From CAYPHA01 sp964410215 (lineage in GTDB: Bacteria > Calditrichota > Calditrichia > Calditrichales > CAYPHA01): a stretch of 64,000 nt of DNA. Positions 1 through 8,615 of this stretch are shown piece after piece (position 1 is the stretch's first letter; the number at the start of each line of letters is the position of its first letter). Under the pieces are notes generated by a model that ran no database searches, was not told the origin of the DNA, and saw only the letters and a program-made list of their open reading frames with translations. A program made the translations under genes and the position numbers. The stretch lies in NCBI GenBank assembly GCA_964410215.1, contig CAYPHA010000010.1, forward strand, positions 29,633 to 93,632, written 5' to 3'.

Positions 1-1396
1 GAGATAAGATCACCAGGAAATAAGCGACAGCTATAAAGATAATGGCTTTAAAAATCTGGTTACGCGTACGAATTTCATACACTGAATAGATCGAAACCAT
101 CCCGCTGATCAGCGTCAGAAGTGTTATATCGACACCACCGCCCTGCACACCTCCGAGGATCAGGGCAATTGCCGCTGTCACGACAAAAGCGATGCCGGAA
201 TCGATCAGGATAGCCAGTAACATGGAAGCAATAGTCGTGGGGATCAGATAAACCGGCCAATCCAGCGGTCCGGATATAATGGCGGCCAGGATAAGCTGAA
301 TCATCATTATCAGGCTGATCATTAACAGTTTTTTATTGTCATTGAACAGCTTTCTGCGGAATGAGAACAGATAAAGCGCTACCATAAAGAGAATCGCGGT
401 GAGAAGCAACGTTTTTCCCAGATAGGCGATGGTATTCTGCCAGTTACCTTCCTGTCTGCTCCGTTCCACCTTGGACATTTCCAGCGAATAGAGTCTCTGA
501 TAAATTTCCTCGTTGATACGTTCATTGGCATCGACGATACGTTCGTTTTCATAAACCATATCCTTTGTGAGCGCGACATTGCCCAGTGCGGAATCCATTG
601 CTTTATCGGTAATATTTCTGCTGTATATGACATTGGGTGTAACGACCTGGTCGACAAGATGCAGAATCACATCCGTCTGATTCTCATTAAAGGCATTCAT
701 CAGGTTCTCGCGGACCGTTTCCATGAATAAATCAACGTCCACGCGGCGATCAGGCGGCAGGTTCTCTTCAAACGTACCATTGACAAGCCGAACGTTGGGA
801 CGCACAATTTTTTCCAGACTTCTGTCCAGGATACCGGACCGGATCAGTCCGGAGATATCATCCAGCCGTTTTTTAAGTTCCCTGGTTTTACGCGGATTAT
901 TCAGGAGGTCATAGAGAAGATTGAGATTGGTCGTCGTAATATCGATATCAAATTTAAGCTTGAGCTCATTCTGTACATGGAGTAAGGAATCCCTGCTGAT
1001 ATTTCCGGTTGAATCGGTTGTACTCATCCGGGGATGCTGCCCCTCGATGTATAAAACAACATCGTTTAGCAAACGGACCTGAGCAGACTTCAGAGAATCG
1101 TTCGGAACAAAATAATACGGCACCGATTGCCGGACTTCTTCCCGTTCTTCCTTTATCTCTTCGTCTGTTTTCAGCACATAAAAATTATAGGGTGCCACCA
1201 CCTTTTTCGTGGCAATGCTGCCCTCCTTCATATCCGTATATTTAAACGATTTACTGCTCGAAAACAGCAATGGAATGATGGCAATCAATACGATAAAATA
1301 GATGGATTTTATAACAATATCTTTTACGGGGGAACCGCCGATTCCATATTTATCCAGTGATTGGATAAAATTTTCCCATTTTTTTCTGAGTTCCAT
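1..1396 (-). CDS. 7TM-HD family phosphohydrolase (PgpH/YqfF-like), C-terminus cut by window edge
   Basis: Open reading frame running off the left edge; about 465 N-terminal residues are visible. A short cytosolic stretch is followed by a membrane segment at about residues 30-46. Next comes a roughly 280-residue extracytoplasmic region rich in charged helices, with phrases such as VAPYNFYV and VDQVVTPNV that are typical of the 7TMR-HDED domain. From about residue 326 hydrophobic segments follow one another to the edge, matching the 7TM block. In this family a cytosolic HD domain follows and, in the characterised PgpH proteins, hydrolyses cyclic di-AMP; that part lies outside the window, so catalysis cannot be checked. 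The ATG overlaps the stop of the acyl-CoA dehydrogenase gene (TAATG), which suggests translational coupling. Family assignment is good; substrate is inference. Confidence 0.85.
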   Translation of the reverse strand, partial: MELRKKWENFIQSLDKYGIGGSPVKDIVIKSIYFIVLIAIIPLLFSSSKSFKYTDMKEGSIATKKVVAPYNFYVLKTDEEIKEEREEVRQSVPYYFVPNDSLKSAQVRLLNDVVLYIEGQHPRMSTTDSTGNISRDSLLHVQNELKLKFDIDITTTNLNLLYDLLNNPRKTRELKKRLDDISGLIRSGILDRSLEKIVRPNVRLVNGTFEENLPPDRRVDVDLFMETVRENLMNAFNENQTDVILHLVDQVVTPNVIYSRNITDKAMDSALGNVALTKDMVYENERIVDANERINEEIYQRLYSLEMSKVERSRQEGNWQNTIAYLGKTLLLTAILFMVALYLFSFRRKLFNDNKKLLMISLIMMIQLILAAIISGPLDWPVYLIPTTIASMLLAILIDSGIAFVVTAAIALILGGVQGGGVDITLLTLISGMVSIYSVYEIRTRNQIFKAIIFIAVAYFLVILS

Positions 1397-2547
1397 TATA
1401 ACGCTTCAATCATTTTTTGCAGTTCACGATAAATTACGATACGCTGTACTTCGGAAGTACCTTCGCCGATTTCCAGCAATTTTGCATCCCGCCAGAAGCG
1501 TTCCACTTCATATTCCTTCATATAACCATAACCGCCGTGAATCTGGATCGCTTCATTGGCCACGTGGGTAGCCAGTTCCGTGGCATACAATTTAGCAAGA
1601 CCGGCGTCGAATTTATACGGCTTGTTTTCCTGCTTCCTGAATGCCGCATTATAAATCATCAGTTCTGCGCCCTTGATTCTGGTAGCCATATCCGCGAGCT
1701 TAAACTGAATAGCCTGGAATTCTCCAATTTTCCTGCCAAACTGTTCCCGTTCCTGGGCATACAGCATACTGCGTTTCAGGGACTCCTTTGCGATACCCAG
1801 CGCTTGCGCGGCGATACCTATCCGACCGCCATCCAGTATAATCAGGAACTGTTTATATCCCTCGTTATATTTCCCCAGCAGATTCGCTGCGGGCACCCGG
1901 CAATCACTGAAATGCAGCATACAGGTCGGTGACGCCCGCATACCGCATTTATTTTCCTTTTTACCCACTTCAAATCCGGGAAAATCACGTTCCAGAATAA
2001 AACTCGATATACCCTTCGAACCTCGCTCTTTTTCGGTGACAGCCGTAATCACGAAAATATCGGATACTTCCGCGTTCGTTATATAAATTTTTGATCCATT
2101 AATAATATAATGATCACCATCTTTGACAGCCGTGGTCCGGGTGCCGCCGGCATCACTGCCCGCTGAAGGTTCCGTCAGACCGAACGAGCCGATTTTTTCA
2201 CCTTCGGCCAGGGGACGCAGATATTTTTCCTTCTGTTCTTCCGTCCCGAACAGTTCTATCGGTGTGGCCGCAAGTGACACATGGGCCGAATACGAAAGCG
2301 CGGTGGAGGCACAGACACGGGCCAGTTCCTCCAGGGCTATGGTATATGATACATAATCGAAACCGGCGCCGCCATACGTTTCTTCCAGGGGCATCCCCAT
2401 GAGATTCAATTCCGCCATCTTTTTAAACGTTGCAGCAGGAAACCGCTGTTGTTCGTCAATCTCAATTGCAATGGGTGCCATTTCCTTTTGTGCAAAGTCC
2501 CGCACCATATTCCTGACCAGTTCATGGTCTTCGGTGAAATTCAACAT
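1396..2547 (-). CDS. acyl-CoA dehydrogenase (short/medium-chain type)
   Basis: FAD-dependent dehydrogenase of 383 residues, the usual size, which would oxidise an acyl-CoA to the 2-enoyl-CoA and pass electrons to ETF. The three family domains are present: an N-terminal helical domain, a middle beta domain with the LTEPSAGSDAGG flavin-contact motif, and a C-terminal helical domain ending in GEGTSEVQR. The Glu of the last motif, near residue 363, is the expected catalytic base. I chose the ATG at 2547 because GAGGAGT lies just upstream; an alternative start at 2577 would overlap the ClC gene. Its operon partners (ClC, panD, PgpH-like) give no pathway hint. Substrate chain length cannot be decided from sequence. 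Confidence 0.93.
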   Translation of the reverse strand: MLNFTEDHELVRNMVRDFAQKEMAPIAIEIDEQQRFPAATFKKMAELNLMGMPLEETYGGAGFDYVSYTIALEELARVCASTALSYSAHVSLAATPIELFGTEEQKEKYLRPLAEGEKIGSFGLTEPSAGSDAGGTRTTAVKDGDHYIINGSKIYITNAEVSDIFVITAVTEKERGSKGISSFILERDFPGFEVGKKENKCGMRASPTCMLHFSDCRVPAANLLGKYNEGYKQFLIILDGGRIGIAAQALGIAKESLKRSMLYAQEREQFGRKIGEFQAIQFKLADMATRIKGAELMIYNAAFRKQENKPYKFDAGLAKLYATELATHVANEAIQIHGGYGYMKEYEVERFWRDAKLLEIGEGTSEVQRIVIYRELQKMIEAL

Positions 2548-2573
2548 TATTACTCCTCGTCCGGCAACGGATC

Positions 2574-4658
2574 TCATAATTTACTGAATCGTTCAATGTC
2601 AGATTGCTCCCCGAATACAAGAAGCACATCGTTCATGCGCAAAACCGTTTGCCCCCCGGGTTGAATATACGTATTTTTTTTCTCAATTCCTTCATTTAAA
2701 CCTCTTCGGATCAGCAGGACCTCGACATTGAACCGTTTTCTGAGCGCGGCCGATTCCAGTGATTTATTATAAAGAGATGGTGGCACCTCTATTTCGCTCA
2801 AATGATAATTTTCAATCACATGGACCGTTTTTTCCATGCCAAGGTCACGCACACCCTGCCCCATTTCGCCGGACATGTCCCGCAAGAAAATCTGATGATT
2901 GTAAGCAGCGATGACATCCGTCTGCCAGATCGTACCGATAATTTTTCCGTCACCATTATTACTGATAACGGGAAGTTCATCCATTTCATTTCTGCCGAAT
3001 TGTTTCATCACATGATCCAGGTTATCCGTTTCGCGCAGAATGATGACCCTCGGGTTCGCTACGTCTTTCGCAATCAGCAGATGCTTCAGGGTATCATAAT
3101 CAAGAAGTGTCTGTCGGATTTCGTGGATAGATATATACCCGGTTATCGTATCATCTCTATCTTTAATATAGATGTAATTATGGGGCGAATGTACCATTTT
3201 CTCCAGAACAACCGTAAACGGTTCGCTTTCATTGACGATTTCGATGGACTTTTTTGCCACATCTGCAACTTTCAGGGATCGAAGGACATTGATCTCACGT
3301 CCGCCAAAAATATTGATTCCCCTTCGTACCAGTTTCAATGTATATATGGACTCCCGGTGGAGACGGCTGGCCAGGAGTGTGGCGATAATGGTGGTGATCA
3401 TCAGCGGCAGAATAATTTTATAGTCATTGGTTAATTCAAATATAATCAGGATGGCGGCAATCGGTCCATGCGTTGCCGCTCCAACCACACCGCCCATGGC
3501 AACGAGTGCATAAGCACCCGGCTCTGCCGTCCAGGCAGGAAAAATCTGGTTGATGATACCTCCAAAGAAGGCACCGAGCATGGCACCGAGAAAAAGGGAT
3601 GGCGCAAAAATACCGCCGGAACCGCCGGAACCCAGACTGATTGACGTCGCCAATACTTTTATAAATACAAGCAACAGGGCAATCTTCCAGACCATGTCGC
3701 CGCGAAGCGCGCTATCCATGGAATCATAACCGACACCGAAAATTTCCGGGAATATGAGCCCGATCATTCCGATAATCATGCCACCGATCGCTCCCTTTAC
3801 ATAATCCGGCAGGGTCAGCCGGTCGAAATAGTCTTCTGAAAAATATAACACTTTAATAAAAAGAATAGCTGTCAAACCGGCAAGAAACCCCAGAACCACG
3901 TAATTGACCAACTCCAGTGGTGACTCGAGATGGTAAACAGGTACTTCAAAAGCCGGAAAATCGCCCAGGAAATGACGGGAAACGACCGTGGCAACCACTG
4001 ATGAGATGACAATCGGACTGAACTGGGGAACCGCAAAATCTCCCAGAATAATTTCAACGGCAAAAAGGGCACCGGCAACAGGCGCATTGAAAGCCGCCGC
4101 GATACCGGATGCGGCGCCGCAGGCGACAAATGTACGCATGCGCTTCGGATTCACCTTCAGAAACTGCCCGACCGTCGAACCGACAGCTGAGCCGATTTGA
4201 ATTACCGGCCCCTCTCTTCCGACAGAGCCTCCGGAAGCGATATAAACCGCAGATGCAAACAGTTTTGCCAGGACGACACGGGGGCGGATGATCCCATTAC
4301 GCAGAGCAATGGCTTCCATTACCTCCGGAACACCGTGTCCTTTTGCCTCTTTTGCCATAAAGCGTATGACCAGGCCAACTACGATACCCCCGAATGTCGG
4401 GACAGCGATCTTCCAGTACCAGGGTACCATCCCGATTCTCTCAAGAGAAAAACTTCCCTGCCAGAAAAGTTCCTGAAATAATTTAATGGTATACTGAATC
4501 AGTACAGCACCGTAGCCTCCCAGCAGGCCGATGAACACAGCAGCCAGCAGCATGAAAGGATGTTCACTCAGCTTAAGCTTGTCAAGCAATAAGGCTGAAT
4601 ACTGTGAAGCATGTCGGTACAGGCGAAGATGAACGGGATCAGAGTCGGTTTCTTGCAT
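2574..4658 (-). CDS. ClC-type chloride channel/antiporter with CBS pair and RCK-C tail
   Basis: Inner-membrane anion transporter of 694 residues. The membrane part carries the ClC selectivity signatures GGSVGREGP (with the gating Glu), GSGGSGGIFAP and the late THGPIAA/FELT segment. The GREGP glutamate fits either a Cl-/H+ exchanger or a gated channel. After the membrane domain comes a cytosolic CBS pair (about residues 450-590) and then a C-terminal segment resembling a TrkA-C/RCK-C ligand-binding domain (about 610-694). This combination of two regulatory modules implies control by a nucleotide or other small ligand. It starts 11 nt after panD, and the acyl-CoA dehydrogenase start follows 26 nt beyond its stop, so the three genes are probably one transcript. 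No clear ribosome-binding site is visible at this start. Confidence 0.93.
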   Translation of the reverse strand: MQETDSDPVHLRLYRHASQYSALLLDKLKLSEHPFMLLAAVFIGLLGGYGAVLIQYTIKLFQELFWQGSFSLERIGMVPWYWKIAVPTFGGIVVGLVIRFMAKEAKGHGVPEVMEAIALRNGIIRPRVVLAKLFASAVYIASGGSVGREGPVIQIGSAVGSTVGQFLKVNPKRMRTFVACGAASGIAAAFNAPVAGALFAVEIILGDFAVPQFSPIVISSVVATVVSRHFLGDFPAFEVPVYHLESPLELVNYVVLGFLAGLTAILFIKVLYFSEDYFDRLTLPDYVKGAIGGMIIGMIGLIFPEIFGVGYDSMDSALRGDMVWKIALLLVFIKVLATSISLGSGGSGGIFAPSLFLGAMLGAFFGGIINQIFPAWTAEPGAYALVAMGGVVGAATHGPIAAILIIFELTNDYKIILPLMITTIIATLLASRLHRESIYTLKLVRRGINIFGGREINVLRSLKVADVAKKSIEIVNESEPFTVVLEKMVHSPHNYIYIKDRDDTITGYISIHEIRQTLLDYDTLKHLLIAKDVANPRVIILRETDNLDHVMKQFGRNEMDELPVISNNGDGKIIGTIWQTDVIAAYNHQIFLRDMSGEMGQGVRDLGMEKTVHVIENYHLSEIEVPPSLYNKSLESAALRKRFNVEVLLIRRGLNEGIEKKNTYIQPGGQTVLRMNDVLLVFGEQSDIERFSKL

Positions 4659-4669
4659 GCGTTACAATT

Positions 4670-5041
4670 TTATATGATTGGTTCACTATGGATATTTTTA
4701 ATACGGTTTTCGCGGTCGAGCAGGACAGCTTTGGGTTTATGCTGGGGGATTTCGTCATCGTTTAAGTGCGCATAGGAAATAATAATAACGAGATCACCGA
4801 CATGAGCAAGGCGGGCAGCGGCACCGTTCAGGCAGATCTGGCCGGTCCCTTTTTTACCCTTGATGGCATATGTGGAGAAGCGGGCACCGTTATTGATATT
4901 AACAACGTCAACCTTTTCAAACGGCAATATTTCAGCTGCTTCCATCAAATCTGTATCTATTGAAATACTGCCTTCATAGTTAAGGTCAGCATCGGTCACG
5001 GTAGCACGGTGTATCTTTGACTTTAAAAGTGTTCGCTGCAT
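4670..5041 (-). CDS. panD: aspartate 1-decarboxylase (pyruvoyl-dependent proenzyme)
   Basis: 123 residues; makes beta-alanine from L-aspartate for pantothenate/CoA synthesis. The sequence opens with MQRTLLKSKIHRA, the PanD N-terminus with the Lys and His of the active site. It contains the self-cleavage site YEGSIS, in which Ser25 becomes the pyruvoyl group, and the typical NGAAARLAHVGDLVIIISYA block. The ATG at 5041 is chosen because AAGGG precedes it and the known family start is at MQRT; the frame stays open 12 codons further upstream. It is the first gene of the run leading to ClC, acyl-CoA dehydrogenase and the PgpH-like gene. Confidence 0.97.
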   Translation of the reverse strand: MQRTLLKSKIHRATVTDADLNYEGSISIDTDLMEAAEILPFEKVDVVNINNGARFSTYAIKGKKGTGQICLNGAAARLAHVGDLVIIISYAHLNDDEIPQHKPKAVLLDRENRIKNIHSEPII

Positions 5042-5115
5042 AATTTTCCCTTGAAAATATGTAGCGAATTTATACAATTAAAGATTTTAATTCAACTAAT
5101 TACCAGAACGCTCTA

Positions 5116-5505
5116 TCAGTTATACGCATTAGTAAATTGCTCAATCCGTTTCCGCGAGCGGCGGGAGTTCGAACGAGCGCCTTCACCAAAGGGCATAAAC
5201 TCCATGCCGATATATGAAGAATCACTGTTCTGCGCACCCGAAATCCAGCGAATATGTCCTTTTACCTGTACTTTTTTTCGGTCAGGCATGATGATTTCCA
5301 GGTAGAGCGGATCCCCGTAAAACAAATCTCCCCATTCCAGTCCGCTTGATACCTCAAAACAGGCGCCGCCCATACCCAGGTCTCTTAAAGGAAGCGGTCC
5401 ATCAAGCTTTTTAAAAAATTCAAAGCCCTGGTCTTTTTTGTAATATACTTTTGCCTGGGGAATTTCCACCCTTGGCGTCGTTCTTTTTTCTTCATAAGTT
5501 GTCAT
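5116..5505 (-). CDS. PilZ-domain protein
   Basis: 129 residues, essentially a single PilZ domain. PilZ proteins bind cyclic di-GMP through an N-terminal RxxxR loop and a D/NxSxxG strand. Here the candidates are the arginines around KRTTPRVEIP near the N-terminus and the DLGMGGACF segment near residue 45. The Ser of the second motif is replaced by Met, so ligand binding is likely but not certain. The C-terminus is basic (SNSRRSRKR). It stands alone between panD and the secreted-protein gene. A second PilZ gene lies at 23353-23763. Confidence 0.82.
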   Translation of the reverse strand: MTTYEEKRTTPRVEIPQAKVYYKKDQGFEFFKKLDGPLPLRDLGMGGACFEVSSGLEWGDLFYGDPLYLEIIMPDRKKVQVKGHIRWISGAQNSDSSYIGMEFMPFGEGARSNSRRSRKRIEQFTNAYN

Positions 5506-5521
5506 TATTCATACTCCGTCT

Positions 5522-6442
5522 TCAATTCCCCGGCTTTTCAGGTAAGGTTTTAAGATGAATCTGTACATGAAGTATGTTATCCCGGACCTCCGCACGCCCG
5601 AATTCCTGATTATAATCTTTAAAGATCAACTCCTGCCTTGTTGTCCGTAATACTTTGAGATAGGAATCCAGATTCTCCTTTACATGCTGCAATGCCCTGA
5701 GAGCCATCTCAGGTTCTGAATACGGAATCATAATCTGTGTGTAGGTTCCGTATGCCTTATCCGTGTAGTCGGCATAAAATCCCGTACGTTTACCCTGCAG
5801 CAGAAAAATATCACCACGACCGAAAGTAAAAAGGGGCTGTAAAGCATATTCCCCCCTGAAAAGGCCTTCTGATCCTTCAATTCTTCCATCTTTCGGAAGA
5901 AGGCTGAAGGTATCAGGAGAGGAACCGGCATCGACCTCCTTGCACAGCGCGTTCAGGAGATCCGCCATAAGAGTGGTATGCTCCATGATACCGGAGGGAT
6001 TCAACACCTGTATATAATACGGACCGGTCACCGCGCTGATCTGATAACGGTTCGCTGTGTTTCTGCAATGAACACGTTCATGGGCAGACTCCTTCGCCGT
6101 TCGATGCAGATAAATACCCAGTGCAGCTTCCGGATCGGACATCTCATAGATTTCCAGAATCAAACGCTTCTCCCCCGCGGCGTATCGGTAAACAGTAAGC
6201 TCAGTAAACCCGAATTCGAGGAAGATTTCAGCACCGCCATTGATATGCCCATAAAGATTTTGCCCGCTATACCCTTCCGCATCACCGGTGAGTTTCCACA
6301 AATCCGGCAGGCGATCCGGCGGTTTCATTTCACCGGCTACCGATGGTGTGACAAGAAAAAGGAAAAAAGAAAAAAGAAAAAAGAAAAAAGAAATAGGGGA
6401 CGTAATAGATATATTTTTTTTCATAATACAACGGACTCTCAT
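5522..6442 (-). CDS. secreted hypothetical protein, DUF6599-like
   Basis: 306 residues with a strongly hydrophobic, Phe-rich N-terminal signal sequence (about residues 14-33) followed by a probable cleavage site near VAGEM. The mature part contains YGHINGGAEIFLEFGF and repeated EIYEMSDPEAALGIY-like text, which I associate with the uncharacterised DUF6599 family; this recall should be tested. No catalytic motif is recognised. The start at 6442 overlaps the upstream DUF362 stop as ATGA, suggesting coupling; an internal ATG at 6424 is the alternative. The codons of the signal peptide contain four perfect copies of a 7-bp unit, so slippage there would shift the frame. The protein probably acts in the periplasm or cell envelope. 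Confidence 0.7.
   Translation of the reverse strand: MRVRCIMKKNISITSPISFFFFLFSFFLFLVTPSVAGEMKPPDRLPDLWKLTGDAEGYSGQNLYGHINGGAEIFLEFGFTELTVYRYAAGEKRLILEIYEMSDPEAALGIYLHRTAKESAHERVHCRNTANRYQISAVTGPYYIQVLNPSGIMEHTTLMADLLNALCKEVDAGSSPDTFSLLPKDGRIEGSEGLFRGEYALQPLFTFGRGDIFLLQGKRTGFYADYTDKAYGTYTQIMIPYSEPEMALRALQHVKENLDSYLKVLRTTRQELIFKDYNQEFGRAEVRDNILHVQIHLKTLPEKPGN
6362..6389. repeat. heptanucleotide tandem repeat (GAAAAAA x4) inside a signal-peptide coding region
   Basis: Four perfect copies of GAAAAAA (TTTTTTC on the coding strand) at 6362-6368, 6369-6375, 6376-6382 and 6383-6389, flanked by one degenerate copy on each side. Because 7 is not a multiple of 3, gain or loss of a unit puts the 5522-6442 gene out of frame. 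In the present state the gene is in frame. Confidence 0.95.
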
Positions 6443-7641
6443 ACAATGATATGTTCTATTTTTTCCGGATCCGTTACACCCAGTCCCAACTCCTGAGCAT
6501 AATTAAGATAACGGGTAAACCGGGGATGTTCATTTACTTTCACCTCCATCTCTTTACGCTTCTGTACAAGCAGGTGGTGGCAGACCATATCGAGCGCAAA
6601 TGGATCGGTGGCAAAAAACAAACGATTATAATCATATGTAAATTCAGCTGCGGGCATCGGACCACCATCATACTGTCCGCGCAGTCCGTCTGTAATATTC
6701 AATACCAGTTTATCCCTGATAGCCGGAAATGCGAGCACTTCGGTGCAGACATCGAAAAATAAGGGCCGGTGAAGACGTCCGGTATTACAGACAGCACCGT
6801 AACCAAGGTTTTTTGTTGCCATGGAAATCCCGTTTCCCGTATTTTTAAAAACGGGTATGTTTATGATACGGGTCAGTTTCCTGCTTACAAGCTTTCCAAA
6901 ATACGATTTCCTGGTATTTACGACATGCTGATTCAGATACCCTTTATCCTCTGGTCCATCAATATCAGCCCAGTAATACACATCCTGATCGAAATTTGCT
7001 AAACTGACATGCTTACCATCCGGACCAAGCCAGCGGCTGTCATCGTGTTTTCCTTCATAGGCTTCTTCATCCATGGTCTGCAATCCCTGAATACCGACTC
7101 CCGGAAACCGTTCCGTGGTAAACCCGGCGGCAGTCAGCATGTAATCAAAGCGGTCCCATATTATAATGTTTTTCTTTGGCAGACCCTGCATAACAAGCCA
7201 ATCGATAACGACATCGACCAGCTCAAGATGGGTACTGATAATCCCGGGTCCTACCGGATTCACCTTGATACCCACAACATCCCGGGCGGTAAACCATTTA
7301 TTGAATGCCTCTTTCAATGAAACACCGGTGAGGCCGTTCATACCTTTGTCGAACATCTGCTCAAGAATCGCTTTGTCAATATGGCTATCTTTAACGATAT
7401 GATCATCTGCCACCTCGACCACACGCCCCGGGGCCGTACCCGGGAGAGACAAGGGGACCCTTGGTACGTTCATGGCCTCATCTATGTTGGTCGCCGGCCG
7501 CTCTGATGTTTTATCGCCCGCCCATGCCTCAGGCCGCCCCAGGACCAGTCCGGCTCCCGCCAAAGCACCTGACTTGAGAAAATGACGACGATTAACTGCC
7601 AGGTCCGGCGACGGACTCTTATAGTTGACTACTTTATTCAT
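6439..7641 (-). CDS. DUF362-domain protein with Tat signal
   Basis: 400 residues. The N-terminus holds a twin-arginine signal, NRRHFLKSGALAGAG, followed by a small-residue stretch, so the protein should be exported folded, which often implies a bound cofactor. The body matches the DUF362 family in phrases such as VGIKVNPVG, NIPVFKNTG and FATDPFALD. The biochemical role of this family is not established. No CXXC cluster is evident. ATG at 7641 is selected because GGGAGG sits seven bases upstream; the frame is open nine codons further. It is the first gene of a pair with the secreted protein at 5522-6442 (ATGA overlap), so the two probably work together in the periplasm. Confidence 0.85.
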   Translation of the reverse strand: MNKVVNYKSPSPDLAVNRRHFLKSGALAGAGLVLGRPEAWAGDKTSERPATNIDEAMNVPRVPLSLPGTAPGRVVEVADDHIVKDSHIDKAILEQMFDKGMNGLTGVSLKEAFNKWFTARDVVGIKVNPVGPGIISTHLELVDVVIDWLVMQGLPKKNIIIWDRFDYMLTAAGFTTERFPGVGIQGLQTMDEEAYEGKHDDSRWLGPDGKHVSLANFDQDVYYWADIDGPEDKGYLNQHVVNTRKSYFGKLVSRKLTRIINIPVFKNTGNGISMATKNLGYGAVCNTGRLHRPLFFDVCTEVLAFPAIRDKLVLNITDGLRGQYDGGPMPAAEFTYDYNRLFFATDPFALDMVCHHLLVQKRKEMEVKVNEHPRFTRYLNYAQELGLGVTDPEKIEHIIV

Positions 7642-7980
7642 GGCAGAACCTCCCTTTTGAACGGACAAATGATATGATATAATTTAAAGATTCATAAAAA
7701 TTCCGGAACCCGGTTAGGACTACGCAGATGAAAATATAATGGTTTCAAAAGGTTATCAAATATTATTTACACCATAATGCAATTTTGTCACAAATAAACC
7801 TGCTAATATGTCGTATTTATCCGCCATGTTGACAGTTAAACTTTAACCCCATTCGTTCCATAAAAATAATCATTGCTTTAACTTAATAAAATACAGTGCG
7901 TTACAATAATTGTTCAGATATTGGCACAACAGTTGTAAATAAACAAGACAGCATGATAAACAAAAAGAAGGAGGTGTAAC
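7642..7980. other. 339-bp divergent intergenic region
   Basis: Separates the DUF362 gene (minus) from the heat-shock gene (plus). It is AT-rich and has no convincing ORF. It contains a perfect 13-bp palindrome GTTAAACTTTAAC at 7835-7847 and a sigma-54-like site at 7921-7937. I see no CIRCE element. Confidence 0.7.
7921..7937 (+). promoter_or_regulatory. sigma-54-like promoter of the small heat-shock gene
   Basis: TTGGCACAACAGTTGTA fits the -24/-12 consensus with GG and the second dinucleotide ten bases apart, except that GC at -12 is GT. The transcript would start near 7948, about 33 nt before the ATG. A palindrome at 7835-7847 lies about 85 bp upstream, where an activator could bind. Confidence 0.55.
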
Positions 7981-8424
7981 ATGACCTTAGTTAAATGGAA
8001 TCCAGCTCAGGGTTTAATGAACCGTGCTGATGTTTTCGATCGTTGGTTTGACACGTTTTTTAACACGGACCGTGGATTTTCAGATGATGACAGAACCTTC
8101 CTGCCCCTGGTTAATGTGGAAGAGACGGATGATGATTATCGTATTTCCGCTGAAATTCCGGGTGTAAAAAAGGAAGACCTGCATGTCTCTTTTGAAAATA
8201 ATGTTTTGACCATCAAGGCCGAAAAGAAACGCGAGAAGGAAGAAAAACGGGAAAATTATCACTATGCGGAACGTTACTATGGCAAATTCTATCGGCAGAT
8301 ACCGGTACCGAGCGGTGTAAAGATCGACGACATCGACGCCGGTTACAAGGACGGGGTTCTGAACATCCGCGTTCCGAAGACGGAAGAGGTTAAACCGAAA
8401 GAAATTGCCGTTAAGATTAAATAA
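7981..8424 (+). CDS. small heat-shock protein, Hsp20/alpha-crystallin family
   Basis: 147 residues, the usual size. ATP-independent holdase that binds unfolding proteins in the cytoplasm. A short N-terminal arm containing WFDTFF precedes the alpha-crystallin domain (about residues 45-140), which has the hallmark phrases ISAEIPGVKKEDL, GKFYRQIPVP and the GVLNIRVPK strand. The tail ends EIAVKIK, the place where an IxI/V-type oligomerisation motif normally lies. A strong ribosome-binding site (AAGGAGGT) precedes the ATG. The gene is monocistronic, with its own sigma-54-like promoter and a strong terminator. Confidence 0.96.
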   Translation: MTLVKWNPAQGLMNRADVFDRWFDTFFNTDRGFSDDDRTFLPLVNVEETDDDYRISAEIPGVKKEDLHVSFENNVLTIKAEKKREKEEKRENYHYAERYYGKFYRQIPVPSGVKIDDIDAGYKDGVLNIRVPKTEEVKPKEIAVKIK

Positions 8425-8455
8425 CCATGAGCAATCAATGGATTAATTATGTCAG

Positions 8456-8484
8456 GGCCTGCATTGTAATGCAGGCCTTTTTTT
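8456..8484 (+). terminator. Rho-independent terminator after the heat-shock gene
   Basis: Perfect 10-bp stem, GGCCTGCATT paired with AATGCAGGCC at 8456-8465 and 8468-8477, followed by seven T residues. Confidence 0.93.
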
Positions 8485-8615
8485 ATCATATTTTCTGTAC
8501 GGGATTTATGGCTTGATTTAACGATATTTATTAACGAATTTCAACCTGTAATTTAAAATGGATTACCTTATTTGATTCACATGCTTCGATACGTTAGCAT
8601 TCTGTTCCGGTGACT

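Noticed and set aside
2802..3434. Open frame of 210 codons on the plus strand
   Set aside because: Antisense to the ClC gene, whose CBS motifs are clear; no sign of a real protein.
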